Assembly: GCF_025685575.1 (NCBI RefSeq)
Contig: NZ_JAGSYD010000002.1
Coordinates: 806,001-870,000 of the forward strand
Length of the DNA stretch: 64,000 bases
Source: Granulicella cerasi
Lineage (GTDB): Bacteria > Acidobacteriota > Terriglobia > Terriglobales > Acidobacteriaceae
Reading direction: 5' to 3'
Of the stretch, positions 55,791 to 64,000 are shown in pieces. How positions within the stretch are numbered: position 1 is the first letter of the stretch; each line of letters starts with the position of its first letter. A program made the position numbers and the translations under genes. A model generated the notes under the pieces. The model saw only the letters and a list, made by a program, of their open reading frames with translations. It had not been told where the DNA came from and ran no database searches.

Positions 55791-57470
55791 GTGAACGAAA
55801 CCGACGCAAACCAGAACGAGCTCGACGACCTGCGTCGTCAACTCGCGTTTATGCAAGAGCGCGAGGAATTGCTGGGGCGCATCAATGGCTCACTGCGATC
55901 GCTCACCGACCCCGAAGAGATCGTGCGCCGCGCTGCCACCTTCCTCGGGCAGCACCTGGCGGTGAATCGCTGCGCTTACGCCGACGTCGAAGGCGATCAG
56001 AACACTTTCAACCTCTTTGGCGACTACAACCACGGTGTCCCCTCGATGGTGGGACGCTATCGCTTTGAGGACTTCTCGGCGGATTGTCTAGCCGCGATGC
56101 GGGCCGGCGAGGCGTTCGTCGTCGAGGACTCCGAGACCGATCCGAGGCTGGCCGACGTGCGGGAAAACTTCCGCGCAGCGCAGATCCGTTCAGTGGTGTG
56201 TGTCGGCCTTCTCAAGGCTGGCAAATTCACCGCAGCCATGGCCATCCACTCCATCGAGCCCCGTCGCTGGAGCGAAGAAGAGGTGGAGATCGTTCTCTCC
56301 GTCGCCAACCGTTGCTGGGAGTCCATCGAACGCACCCGCACGCTGCGCGAGTTGAAGAAAGAGCGCGAGGAGTTGATCCGGCGCCATAGCGAAATCGACA
56401 AGCAGCGCTCCGAGATCGAATCGATCTATCGCACGGCGCCAATCGGCCTCGCGCTCTTCGACCTGGACGACTACCACTACCTCCGCCTGAACGACCGGCA
56501 GGCAGCCTTCTTTGGGCTGAAGCCGGAGGACGTTCTGGGCAGGACCTTGATGGAGATGGCCCCGATCCCCGGCCTGCGGGAACTCTTCGATCAGGTCGCG
56601 CAGGGTGGCCCCCCCATCGTCAACTTTCCGCTCGAAGGCACGCTGATCAACGATCCCGACGATTTCCGTTACTGGCTGGTCAGCTACTTCCCCGTTCACG
56701 ACGGCGAAGGCAAGATCACCGGCATCACCGCAGCGTCGCTCGAGATTACGCAGCAGAAGCGCGCCGAGCTTGCACTGATTCGCAACGACAAACTCGCCGC
56801 AGTCGGCAGGCTCGCCTCCTCCATCGCGCACGAGATCAATAACCCGCTCGAAGCGGTGACGAACCTGATCTTCCTCGCGGAAACCAGCGAGAGCTTCGAT
56901 GAGGCTCGCGGCTATCTGCGCAGTGCCGACAGCGAACTCCAGCGCATGTCGCAGATCACCAATCAGACGTTGCGCTTCCATCGCCAACCCACCAGCCCCA
57001 CGGAGACCACCGCCAACGAGCTGCTGGACACGACGCTGAGCCTCTACCACGGTCGCCTGGTGAACGGCAGCGTTCGCCTGCAGAAGAAGCTGCGCGCCAC
57101 GGCGGCGATCCAGTGCTTCGAGGGCGAAATCCGGCAGGTACTGGCGAACTTGATCGGCAACGCCATCGACGCCATGCCGAGCGGCGGGACGCTCTGCCTG
57201 CGTTCGCGCGAACTAACGCGCGACGACCGACGTTGGCTGCAGATTATGATCGCGGACTCCGGCTCTGGCATCTCCGAGCAGCATCTGCGCCGCATCTTCG
57301 AGCCGTTTTTTACGACCAAGGGGGACAGCGGCACGGGCCTGGGGCTGTGGGTGTCGCAGGACATTATGCTGCGCCACGGCGGTAAACTCCTCGTCCGCAC
57401 CTCTCGCGACCCCAGGCATCATGGCACGGCATTCATTCTCAGCCTGCCCTATGACGCTGTGACGCGCTAG
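55791..57470 (+). CDS. Soluble GAF-PAS sensor histidine kinase
   Basis: 559 residues from the GTG at 55791; the frame is open upstream but overlaps the preceding gene. A short coiled coil (1-35) leads to a GAF domain (about 35-195), a second coiled coil, a PAS domain (about 215-325; APIGLALFDLDDYHYLRLND, FPVHDGEGKITGITAASLEIT) and a NtrB-like kinase: H347 in SSIAHEINNPLEAV, N-box NLIGNAIDAM, DSGSGISEQHLRRIFEPFFTTK and GTGLGLWVS. There are no membrane helices. No response-regulator gene is adjacent, so the partner is unknown. Confidence 0.9.
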   Translation: MNETDANQNELDDLRRQLAFMQEREELLGRINGSLRSLTDPEEIVRRAATFLGQHLAVNRCAYADVEGDQNTFNLFGDYNHGVPSMVGRYRFEDFSADCLAAMRAGEAFVVEDSETDPRLADVRENFRAAQIRSVVCVGLLKAGKFTAAMAIHSIEPRRWSEEEVEIVLSVANRCWESIERTRTLRELKKEREELIRRHSEIDKQRSEIESIYRTAPIGLALFDLDDYHYLRLNDRQAAFFGLKPEDVLGRTLMEMAPIPGLRELFDQVAQGGPPIVNFPLEGTLINDPDDFRYWLVSYFPVHDGEGKITGITAASLEITQQKRAELALIRNDKLAAVGRLASSIAHEINNPLEAVTNLIFLAETSESFDEARGYLRSADSELQRMSQITNQTLRFHRQPTSPTETTANELLDTTLSLYHGRLVNGSVRLQKKLRATAAIQCFEGEIRQVLANLIGNAIDAMPSGGTLCLRSRELTRDDRRWLQIMIADSGSGISEQHLRRIFEPFFTTKGDSGTGLGLWVSQDIMLRHGGKLLVRTSRDPRHHGTAFILSLPYDAVTR

Positions 57471-57488
57471 GCGTCTATCCTATTAGGT

Positions 57489-57812
57489 ATGGAACTCGAG
57501 ATTACCGTCGACGAACTGAAGGCCCAACTGGCCAGCGCGCATCCCCCTCTCGTACTGGACGTACGCGAAGGCTGGGAGTACGAAACCACCCATATTCCTG
57601 GCTCCAAGCTGATGCCCATGCAGGAGGTTCCCTCCCGGGCGTTCAATGAACTGGACGAGGACCAGCACATCGCAGTGCTCTGCCACCACGGTGCACGCTC
57701 GCTTTCCGTGGCTAACTGGTTGCAACAGCAGGGCTTCAGCAACGCACGCTCCGTAGCGGGCGGAATTGACCTCTGGGCGAAAGTGATTGACCCAAAACTC
57801 CCACGTTATTAG
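57489..57812 (+). CDS. Single-domain rhodanese-like protein
   Basis: 107 residues. The fold has VLDVREGWEYETTHIPGSKLMPM and the catalytic loop CHHGARS with C65, matching the CxxGxRS-type GlpE/PspE-like sulfurtransferases; sulfane-sulfur transfer in the cytoplasm is expected but the partner is not known. It starts 18 bases after the histidine kinase stop with a weak ribosome-binding site. The ORF ends 136 bases before the GGDEF gene. Confidence 0.88.
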   Translation: MELEITVDELKAQLASAHPPLVLDVREGWEYETTHIPGSKLMPMQEVPSRAFNELDEDQHIAVLCHHGARSLSVANWLQQQGFSNARSVAGGIDLWAKVIDPKLPRY

Positions 57813-57948
57813 TGCGTGAGATGAAAAATGTAGCGGGGTAAGACAGTAACACTGTTTTCCTCCGGTCTCTCCCCCAAACGTATGATGGAGTCTAGAAAAC
57901 CCTGACGCTACGGTTATGAATAGACATTACTGAGAAGCGACCAATCTA

Positions 57949-59199
57949 GTGAACAAGCTGGCACTGAAACTGGAACCAATTGAACGCGCGACCGCAAGGC
58001 TGCGCAACAAGCCGGCCTCCGGATTGCGCTTTGAGCCAGAACTCGAAGCGATCTTTGACGTGTCGACTCGATATCGTCATGCGCGCCGCCGCTTGTGGCT
58101 GGGTTGGACGATTCTCTTCATGTACGACCTGCTGATCCTCAGCGACTTCCGTCATCTGCATTCGAACTTCCGATTTGCACTAGCGGTGCGTCTGCTGGTC
58201 ACCTTGTGGCTCGCGTTTTCGAGCACGCTGCACTTCCATGCGCGTCGTGTTGTCCGTGAGCTCAATGTGGTGTCGATCGCCATCGCGATCGTCTGCTCCA
58301 ACCTCATTCTCTATCGCAATCTGTCGCCGGTGCTGTCTTCGGTATCGCAGGTAAACACGCTCGTCGCTCTGCTGATGATCGTCGTGCTGGCGCAGTTGCG
58401 CTTTCCCTACGCGGTCTTTGCGACGGCAACGTTGTTCGCGATGCAGTTGTGGTCCATCCACGCCACACACATCATGACGGTTCCGCAGGCGATCTTCACG
58501 ATCCGTCCCATCGTCGTGGGTGAGCTCTTCATTCTGCTCGCAGGCTTCAGCATGGAGCGCGAAGAACGCCTCAGCTTCCTCTCAGCGCTGCGCGTTGACC
58601 TGCAGCGCGAGAAGCTCGTCGCGTTGAACCGCGAGCTTGCCTTGCTCAGCTCGCAGGATTCGCTTTCGGGCCTGGCGAACCGCGCCTCCTTTGATTCCCG
58701 CTTCGAAGACCTCTGGAACCAGGCGGTCGAAACCAGCAAGCCACTCTCCGTGGTGCTGTTCGATATCGACCACTTCAAGAACGTCAACGACACGCAGGGA
58801 CATCTCTACGGGGACGAAGTCATCCGTCGTGTCTCGCAGCTGCTCGTGCAGTCGCTGCGTGGCAAGGAAGACTTCGCCGCACGTTACGGCGGCGAAGAGT
58901 TCGTCATCCTTTTGCCCGATACCTCCCATGCCGTCGCACTCAAGGTCGCGCAGCGTATTCGCCGCATGGTGGAGCTCGCAGGTTCGCCTGCGTTCAACGA
59001 CGACGAGCACGTGCCGAACGCTTTCACCACGCTCAGCGGTGGAGTGGCAACCTACCCCGGCGTTGGTATCGAGCATCGCGATGAGTTGCTGCGGGAAGCT
59101 GACGTAGCGCTCTACGCCGCCAAGGATGCTGGCCGCAATCGCATCCACTCCGCTGCCCTGCAGTGGAGCGAGGCCTCCAAGGCGCAGCGTCAGGCCTAG
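57949..59199 (+). CDS. Membrane GGDEF diguanylate cyclase
   Basis: 416 residues from the GTG at 57949. The N-terminal half has about six membrane helices (about 45-200; WLGWTILFMYDLLILSDF, LAVRLLVTLWLAFS, VSIAIAIVCSNLILY, VALLMIVVLAQL, VGELFILLAGF). A linker coiled coil joins it to a GGDEF domain (about 235-400): SSQDSLSGLANRASFD, VVLFDIDHFKNVNDTQGHLYGDEV, and the signature in RYGGEEFVILLP (GGEEF, near 314). The active site looks complete, so it should make cyclic di-GMP. Input signal is unknown. It ends 3 bases before the converging xerC stop. Confidence 0.92.
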   Translation: MNKLALKLEPIERATARLRNKPASGLRFEPELEAIFDVSTRYRHARRRLWLGWTILFMYDLLILSDFRHLHSNFRFALAVRLLVTLWLAFSSTLHFHARRVVRELNVVSIAIAIVCSNLILYRNLSPVLSSVSQVNTLVALLMIVVLAQLRFPYAVFATATLFAMQLWSIHATHIMTVPQAIFTIRPIVVGELFILLAGFSMEREERLSFLSALRVDLQREKLVALNRELALLSSQDSLSGLANRASFDSRFEDLWNQAVETSKPLSVVLFDIDHFKNVNDTQGHLYGDEVIRRVSQLLVQSLRGKEDFAARYGGEEFVILLPDTSHAVALKVAQRIRRMVELAGSPAFNDDEHVPNAFTTLSGGVATYPGVGIEHRDELLREADVALYAAKDAGRNRIHSAALQWSEASKAQRQA

Positions 59200-59202
59200 G
59201 CG

Positions 59203-60186
59203 CTAGTCGTTGCCGTTCGCGCGGGGATGGGTCTGCTCATACACTCGCTGCACCTGTCCCACCGTCAGCTGCGTATAGCGTTGTGTTGTCGAGAGGCGCT
59301 CATGCCCGAGCATCTCCTGAATCGCTCGCAGGTCGGCTCCCTCTTCCAACATGTGCGTTCCAAACGCATGGCGCAGCGTATGCGGATGAACGTCTGCGGC
59401 AAGTCCGCCGTGCACCGCAATGCGCTTCACGATGCGGCCAACACTGCGCGTGGTCAGGCGACACTCTCCGCGCATCCGCGCGTTCAGCAGCAGCGCCCCT
59501 GCCTCTACCATCCTGCCCTTGCCTGCACGCTGTAGCCGCTCTGCACGTTGCGGCAGATACTTGCGCAAAGCCTCCGCAGCCGCGTCCCCCAGCGGAACGA
59601 TGCGTTCCTTGCGGCCTTTACCAAAAACGCGCACAGCGTCATCGCGCCACAGCACGCTATCGAGGTCGAGCCCGCAGAGCTCCGAGTTTCGGATGCCGCA
59701 ACCGTAGAGCAGTTCGAAGATCACACGATCGCGCTCCGGCCACACAGCCGCTTCTTCCTCGTCGCCCGGCACGTCGAGCGCGCTCTTCGGTGAAGGAGCG
59801 GAAAGCGAATCGAGCACTCCATTCACCTCTTCCATGCTCGGCACGCGAGGCAGATGCTTCGGCAGCTTCGGCGTAGAGACCAGCAACGCAGGATTCTGCT
59901 CAATCGCTCCGATGCGCGCCTGCCACTTGAACCAGCTACGCACCGCCGCTAGCGCCCGCGCTACGCTCGCCTTCGTCAGGCCACGCTCAAACAGCAAAGC
60001 CATATACGTGCGAATGTGCGTGTGCTCCACGCGGCGCACATCGCCGTCCGCCCCAAGCATCTCGGTAAGAAACTCTGCGAACGCACCCACCTCTCGGCGG
60101 TACGCGCGCAGCGTATGATCGCTCGCTCCGCGCTCGTCGCGCAGCATCGCCAGGTAGCGTTCCGCAAGCGAAGTGAACGTGCTCAT
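59203..60186 (-). CDS. xerC: Tyrosine recombinase, XerC-like
   Basis: 327 residues from the ATG at 60186, whose ATGA overlaps the stop of the upstream recombinase. The N-terminal SAM-like core-binding domain is followed by the catalytic domain with Arg in [26 protein letters not shown] (HxxR), and [14 protein letters not shown] with the nucleophilic Tyr. With a XerD partner it resolves chromosome dimers at dif. The assignment as XerC rather than XerD is by gene order and is uncertain. A dif site was not searched for. Confidence 0.88.
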   Translation of the reverse strand: MSTFTSLAERYLAMLRDERGASDHTLRAYRREVGAFAEFLTEMLGADGDVRRVEHTHIRTYMALLFERGLTKASVARALAAVRSWFKWQARIGAIEQNPALLVSTPKLPKHLPRVPSMEEVNGVLDSLSAPSPKSALDVPGDEEEAAVWPERDRVIFELLYGCGIRNSELCGLDLDSVLWRDDAVRVFGKGRKERIVPLGDAAAEALRKYLPQRAERLQRAGKGRMVEAGALLLNARMRGECRLTTRSVGRIVKRIAVHGGLAADVHPHTLRHAFGTHMLEEGADLRAIQEMLGHERLSTTQRYTQLTVGQVQRVYEQTHPRANGND

Positions 60187-61163
60187 ACCGCGGACTCCGA
60201 CGGAGCACCGCGCCGTGCGCGCGGATGAAATTGACGATGCACCTGCTTTAGCCGATCGATCGCAAGGTGCGTGTACACCTGCGTCGTCGCGATGTCCGCG
60301 TGGCCCAGCAGCGTTTGCACCGAGCGCAGGTCTGCGCCGTTCTCCACCATGTGCGTTGCGCAAGAATGCCGCAGCTTATGCGGGCTCGCGTGCGAGTTCA
60401 GCGTATGCACAAACTTCCAGACCGTTGTCGCATTCAGCGCGTTGCCGCGTGAGCTCAAGAACAACGCGCGTTGCAATCCGCTCTTCGCCTTCGCGCGCCG
60501 CACGAGCTCAGGCCGACCACGCTGTACATACTCTTCCAAGGCGCGCACCGCACGAGCATGAATAGGCACAATGCGTTCCTTGTCACCTTTGCCGCGCACC
60601 TGCACACTCTGTACAGCGAGCCGCAGGTCCTCTTCGCGCAGGGTGACAACTTCAGCCACCCGCAAGCCACCGGCATACATCAACTCCAGCATCGCGTGGT
60701 CGCGCAGCGCGATGCCATCCGCGTCAGGCATGTTCGCTGCGGCAGCAGTCTTCTGCAGCATCTCGGAGACATCGGCAGCAGGCAGGCTCTTCGGCAACAC
60801 CTTCCACGCCTTCGGGCTTTCAATATTGATCGTCGGATCATGCGCGATGCGCTTATCCCGCAGTAGCCAGCGATAGAAACCACGCAACGTGCTGAGCTTG
60901 CGCGCCACCGAGCGCGACTCCTGCGAGTGTTCGCGGAGGTGCTGCATGAACGCGCTCACGTCATCCTGCTGGGCAGCTATGAGCGTGCGCTCATACTGCT
61001 CCAGGAACTCCGCATACATCTCGAGGTCCTTCGCATACGACTTGCACGTCAGCGGACTCAGTCCACGCTCAACGCGCAGATGCATCGCGTACTCCTTCAG
61101 CAGCGCGGCGTTGCTCTCCTGGCCCATGTGGCTATTGTCGTCAGCCGCAGGCGCAAACGCCAT
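60183..61163 (-). CDS. xerD: Tyrosine recombinase, XerD-like
   Basis: 326 residues from 61163; an ATG at 61127 (residue 13) is an alternative start. The core-binding domain (about 15-100) is followed by the catalytic Arg in [26 protein letters not shown], and [15 protein letters not shown] with the nucleophilic Tyr. It overlaps xerC by 4 bases and is transcribed first. It is distinct in sequence from its neighbour, as XerC and XerD usually are. Confidence 0.88.
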   Translation of the reverse strand: MAFAPAADDNSHMGQESNAALLKEYAMHLRVERGLSPLTCKSYAKDLEMYAEFLEQYERTLIAAQQDDVSAFMQHLREHSQESRSVARKLSTLRGFYRWLLRDKRIAHDPTINIESPKAWKVLPKSLPAADVSEMLQKTAAAANMPDADGIALRDHAMLELMYAGGLRVAEVVTLREEDLRLAVQSVQVRGKGDKERIVPIHARAVRALEEYVQRGRPELVRRAKAKSGLQRALFLSSRGNALNATTVWKFVHTLNSHASPHKLRHSCATHMVENGADLRSVQTLLGHADIATTQVYTHLAIDRLKQVHRQFHPRARRGAPSESAV

Positions 61164-61189
61164 CCCGCCGAACCATCCGCAGCAACAGC

Positions 61190-61231
61190 AAAAGGCGCCG
61201 AGCTTCGCATCCCCTGCGAAACCCAGCGCCT
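61190..61231 (-). terminator. Nested hairpin terminator after CocE/NonD hydrolase
   Basis: An outer stem (61193-61198 with 61226-61231) encloses an inner stem (61204-61209 with 61215-61220), followed on the minus strand by TTTT, 14 bases after the hydrolase stop. Confidence 0.65.
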
Positions 61232-61244
61232 CTTTTCAAGCTGC

Positions 61245-63161
61245 TTACCTGGTCTGTGGCAACACCAGCACTTCCACGCCGCTTGCCGCATCGCTCTGGT
61301 GATACACCGTCTCTGTCGCCTTCACGAAATCGCTCGGCTTTGCCTTGGAGATATCCATGAAGGTCTGAGGATTGCGATCCACCAGCGGGAACCACGAACT
61401 CTGTACCTGCACCATGATGCGATGGCCCTTCAGGAAGGTGTGGTTCACATCCTGCATCGTAAAGTTCACCGTCGCGACCTTGCCCGGCGTCAGGGCCTTC
61501 GGCTCCGTCCACGAGTCACGATACTTCGCTCGGAATGGTTCGCCACGCACCAGCATCTGGTAGCCCTGCAAAAAGATCTCCGGCGCCTGCGAACGCTTGC
61601 TGTTCACCGGCAACTCTTCGTTCGTCTTGTAGTCCTCGGGGAAGACGTCGATGAGCTTCACCACGAAGTCCGAGTCCGTACCCGTAGACGCGATCTTCAA
61701 CCGCGGCGACACCGGGCCGGCGATCGTAATATCCTCCGTCAGCGGCTCGGTCTCATACGCGATCACATCGCCACGCGTCAGCGCAAAACGCTGATCATCA
61801 TCCATGTAACGCTGCGGCACGTCGGCGCCCGTAACGTAAGCCGTAAACGGCACAGGATGCGCGGGATCGCTGACATAGCTATCGCTGCTGACCTTCTCCT
61901 TCGGAGCGCTCCAGGCGAGCCCGCCACCGGGCTGGAAGTAAAGCGTCTTCGCCACAGCCCCCTGCGGAGGCCACGCTGCATACTTGCGCCAGACGTTCGA
62001 GCCCGTCTCAAACACATACGCCTTTGGCAGACCGTCCCACGGCTTGTCCTTCAGATAATGCTCAAAGAACGGCGCTTCAATCTGCTCGCGGTAGAAGACT
62101 CCCGTCTTCGCGCCAAATGCGATATCGCCAAGACGCGAGCCATCGCTGCGCGCCCATCCACCGTGCACCCACGGGCCTTCCACCAGCGTGTTCGCAGCGG
62201 CCTCAGGGCTCTGCTTCGCGATGGAGTGGAAGACATGCACCGGCCCAGCAAGGTCCTCTGCGTCAAACCATCCACCGACGTTCATCACCGCCGCCTTCAC
62301 GCCGTGCATGTGGCTGCCAATGTCGCGCGCCTGCCAGTACGGGCCGTAAGCCGTGTGCGTCACCTGGTCGTGGAAGTAAGCGTTCGTGCCTCCAGCGGGC
62401 GAGTCGAGGTTCGCGATCGTACCCATGCGCAGGTAGTACTGATACATGTCCTGCGTCGGAAAGTCGAAGGTCGGCGGCTCGGGCTTCGTCATCGGCGTTG
62501 TCTGCGGACGAAAGAACGGCGCATAGAACGAGTGGTTCGCGCTCAGCATGAACGCTCCACCGTGATACGCATCATCGCCCATCCAGAGGTCGATGATCGG
62601 CGCCTGCGGGCTCGCCGCCTTAATCGCCGGGTTGGAGTCTACGATGCTCGCTGCCGTGTAGAAGCCGCCGTAGCTGATGCCCATGATGCCAACGCGACCG
62701 TTGTTGTTCGGCACGTTCTTCAGCAGCCAATCAACCGTGTCGGACATATCGGTCGACTCATCAATGCCCTTGCCATCATGCGACGGCGTCATCTCCTGCC
62801 ACGTGCCTTCGCTGGCCCAGCGGCCGCGCACATCTTCGCAGACAAGGATGTAGCCCGAGCGGAGCAGCGCCGGGTTCGCAGTGACATGAGGAATCTCCTT
62901 CGTGCCACCGTAGTCGCCACAGCTGTACGGCGTCTTCGTGATGAGGATCGGATAAGGGCCCTTGTCCGTGAAGCCATCCTTCGGCGCCCATACCTTCACA
63001 TACATCTTCGCGCCGTCGCGCATCGGAATGCGGTACTCGTGTTTGTCCGCATGCGCGCTGAAAAACGTCACCGCTTCGCGCGCAGGATCGCTCGCCGGCT
63101 GCTGCGCCATCCCCATAGAACTCACTGCCACTAACGCCAATCCGCCACGCCACAAACGCAT
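61245..63161 (-). CDS. Exported CocE/NonD family acyl-ester or peptidase hydrolase
   Basis: 638 residues from the ATG at 63161 with GAGGAG 10 bases upstream. A signal peptide (LWRGGLALVAVSSMGMAQ) is followed by the S15 alpha/beta-hydrolase domain: nucleophile S163 in GISYGGFYT, an acid in the MGDDAYHGG region and a C-terminal jelly-roll typical of X-Pro dipeptidyl-peptidase, cocaine esterase and alpha-amino-acid ester hydrolase families. Substrate class cannot be told. It is divergent from the VWFA-related gene at the window end. Confidence 0.9.
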   Translation of the reverse strand: MRLWRGGLALVAVSSMGMAQQPASDPAREAVTFFSAHADKHEYRIPMRDGAKMYVKVWAPKDGFTDKGPYPILITKTPYSCGDYGGTKEIPHVTANPALLRSGYILVCEDVRGRWASEGTWQEMTPSHDGKGIDESTDMSDTVDWLLKNVPNNNGRVGIMGISYGGFYTAASIVDSNPAIKAASPQAPIIDLWMGDDAYHGGAFMLSANHSFYAPFFRPQTTPMTKPEPPTFDFPTQDMYQYYLRMGTIANLDSPAGGTNAYFHDQVTHTAYGPYWQARDIGSHMHGVKAAVMNVGGWFDAEDLAGPVHVFHSIAKQSPEAAANTLVEGPWVHGGWARSDGSRLGDIAFGAKTGVFYREQIEAPFFEHYLKDKPWDGLPKAYVFETGSNVWRKYAAWPPQGAVAKTLYFQPGGGLAWSAPKEKVSSDSYVSDPAHPVPFTAYVTGADVPQRYMDDDQRFALTRGDVIAYETEPLTEDITIAGPVSPRLKIASTGTDSDFVVKLIDVFPEDYKTNEELPVNSKRSQAPEIFLQGYQMLVRGEPFRAKYRDSWTEPKALTPGKVATVNFTMQDVNHTFLKGHRIMVQVQSSWFPLVDRNPQTFMDISKAKPSDFVKATETVYHQSDAASGVEVLVLPQTR

Positions 63162-63207
63162 CCGCTTCGTTCTCCTCAGAACCGCTTTCATTTGCGATAC
63201 TAATCGC

Positions 63208-64000
63208 GTGAAGCGCGCCCTCTGCAAACTGTTTTTCCTGCTGGCCACCTCTGCGCCAGCCTTTGCGCAGGCCGAGGATCCCGGCTACACACTGCACGTC
63301 TACACCGACCGCATCCAGTTCGCTGCGTTGATCCTCGATAAGGACGCGCAGCCGCTGGAACATCTGCGGCGGGAAGACATCGATCTCTCGCTCGACTCCG
63401 GCAAGTCGTTTCATCCCACCGACCTGCGAGTGGAGGGTGACGATCCGATGGAACTTGCGGTGCTGCTGGAAGATGCCAACTCGCAAACTCCCTTCCTCAA
63501 CGCCTTCATCGAGCAGTTCGCAGCACTTGCTCCCACGCTGCTGAAGCCTCAGGACAGCCTGCGCATCTTCGCGGTCGACTGCTCCGTCTTTGAGACACAA
63601 CCGTCGTTCAGCAACCCCACCGCAGCGCAGATCAATAGCCTGATCGGCCAGCTTCGACACCGCGAAGGGTTTCACCCCGCGAACGGCAAACGCGACTGCC
63701 ACGCTCGCTTGCCTCTCCGCGACGCAGAGCTGACAATCGCCTCCTGGCTTCAACACCAGCCGGGTCGTCGCGTTCTGCTTGTCGTCTCTCAGGGCGACGA
63801 TGGCCGGAGCAAATCCGATGCATCCACCGTGCGGGACTTCTTAGCCACCAGCGGAATCGCCGTCGTCGGCGTTCGCGATCGCGTTCACTTCTGGATGAAC
63901 AACCGTGGGCTGCCGTTCTCGCTGCAGACCCTGAACGCGCCGCATGCCTACGCTACCGACGGGATGAACGATGAGCTCGATCAGCTTGCTGCCGGCACGG
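63208..64000 (+). CDS. VWFA-related secreted protein of acidobacterial type (3' end outside window)
   Basis: The frame from the GTG at 63208 is open to the end of the window, so only the first 264 codons are seen. A signal peptide (LCKLFFLLATSAPAFAQ) is followed by a beta strand region DRIQFAALILDKDAQPLEHLRREDIDLSLDSGK, then MELAVLLEDANSQ, DSLRIFAVDCSVFETQPSF and LLVVSQGDDGRS. This order matches the acidobacterial VWFA-related domain (compare TIGR03436), whose MIDAS-like motif here reads DANSQ. Function is unknown. It is divergent from the CocE/NonD gene. Confidence 0.75.
   Translation, partial: MKRALCKLFFLLATSAPAFAQAEDPGYTLHVYTDRIQFAALILDKDAQPLEHLRREDIDLSLDSGKSFHPTDLRVEGDDPMELAVLLEDANSQTPFLNAFIEQFAALAPTLLKPQDSLRIFAVDCSVFETQPSFSNPTAAQINSLIGQLRHREGFHPANGKRDCHARLPLRDAELTIASWLQHQPGRRVLLVVSQGDDGRSKSDASTVRDFLATSGIAVVGVRDRVHFWMNNRGLPFSLQTLNAPHAYATDGMNDELDQLAAGT

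Noticed and set aside
59203..61163. Xer-type recombinases as marks of a prophage or genomic island
   Set aside because: Neighbours are ordinary chromosomal genes with no phage or att-site features, and both proteins look like housekeeping Xer proteins.
60927..63134. 735-codon plus-strand open frame opposite xerD and the CocE/NonD hydrolase
   Set aside because: The translation is Arg/His-rich without domains, and both opposite-strand genes have clear catalytic motifs; it is a GC-bias antisense shadow.

Overview
The window is a stretch of high-GC bacterial chromosome that fits the Acidobacteriota, most likely class Terriglobia (Terriglobus/Granulicella/Edaphobacter-like). The evidence for this is indirect but consistent: a carboxypeptidase-like/TonB-plug outer-membrane receptor of the acidobacterial type, an Ig-repeat secreted giant cut off at the left edge, a VWFA-related secreted protein of the acidobacterial kind cut off at the right edge, many signal-peptide proteins, and Sec, Tat and outer-membrane biology. 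No phage, IS, CRISPR or plasmid signature was seen. Most of the window is housekeeping; the most accessory-looking part is about 24.1-38.6 kb.

Layout. 0-3.5 kb: the end of an Ig-repeat surface protein, then two paralogous secreted proteins of unknown function. 3.6-8.2 kb: rnhB, a PIG-L deacetylase, an outer-membrane barrel and a DUF1800 protein. 8.3-11.6 kb: the methionine-sulfoxide repair pair msrP-msrQ and an APC permease. 11.6-15.5 kb: a large secreted PIG-L protein and a TPR-like secreted protein. 16-24 kb: smc with an unusual head insertion, then a compact run of lipoprotein esterase, CvpA, Fis-type HTH protein and a secretin.

24.1-38.6 kb looks like a sulfated-glycan utilisation region: a GH5-like glycosidase, four Tat-exported S1-type sulfatases with four different formylglycine motifs, a TonB-dependent receptor, and then a LysR regulator with hxlB-hxlA, the two ribulose-monophosphate formaldehyde-fixation enzymes. 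A plausible but unproven reading is that desulfation and demethylation of a sulfated, O-methylated polysaccharide produce formaldehyde that hxlAB captures. A 34-codon ORF with an ideal ribosome-binding site sits between the receptor and the regulator.

38.7-49.0 kb: tRNA-Gly and tRNA-Cys from one promoter, then nine colinear minus-strand genes (ppk2, a membrane protein, gcvT, an M20 peptidase, mobA, an MlaF-like ATPase, a sugar-phosphate transferase, nadE and a DsbA-like protein) ending at a terminator. 49.2-57.8 kb: a thioredoxin-like protein, an M28 peptidase, a small secreted ORF placed like secM upstream of secA, secA, a metallo-beta-lactamase-fold protein whose signal-peptide codons overlap a terminator, a GAF-PAS histidine kinase and a rhodanese. 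57.9-64 kb: a GGDEF protein, overlapping xerD-xerC, a CocE/NonD hydrolase and the start of a VWFA-related protein.

The observations I would check first are the secM-like ORF upstream of secA, the terminator-in-signal-peptide arrangement after secA, the sulfatase/RuMP neighbourhood with its small leader ORF, the SMC head insertion and the tandem secreted paralogues.
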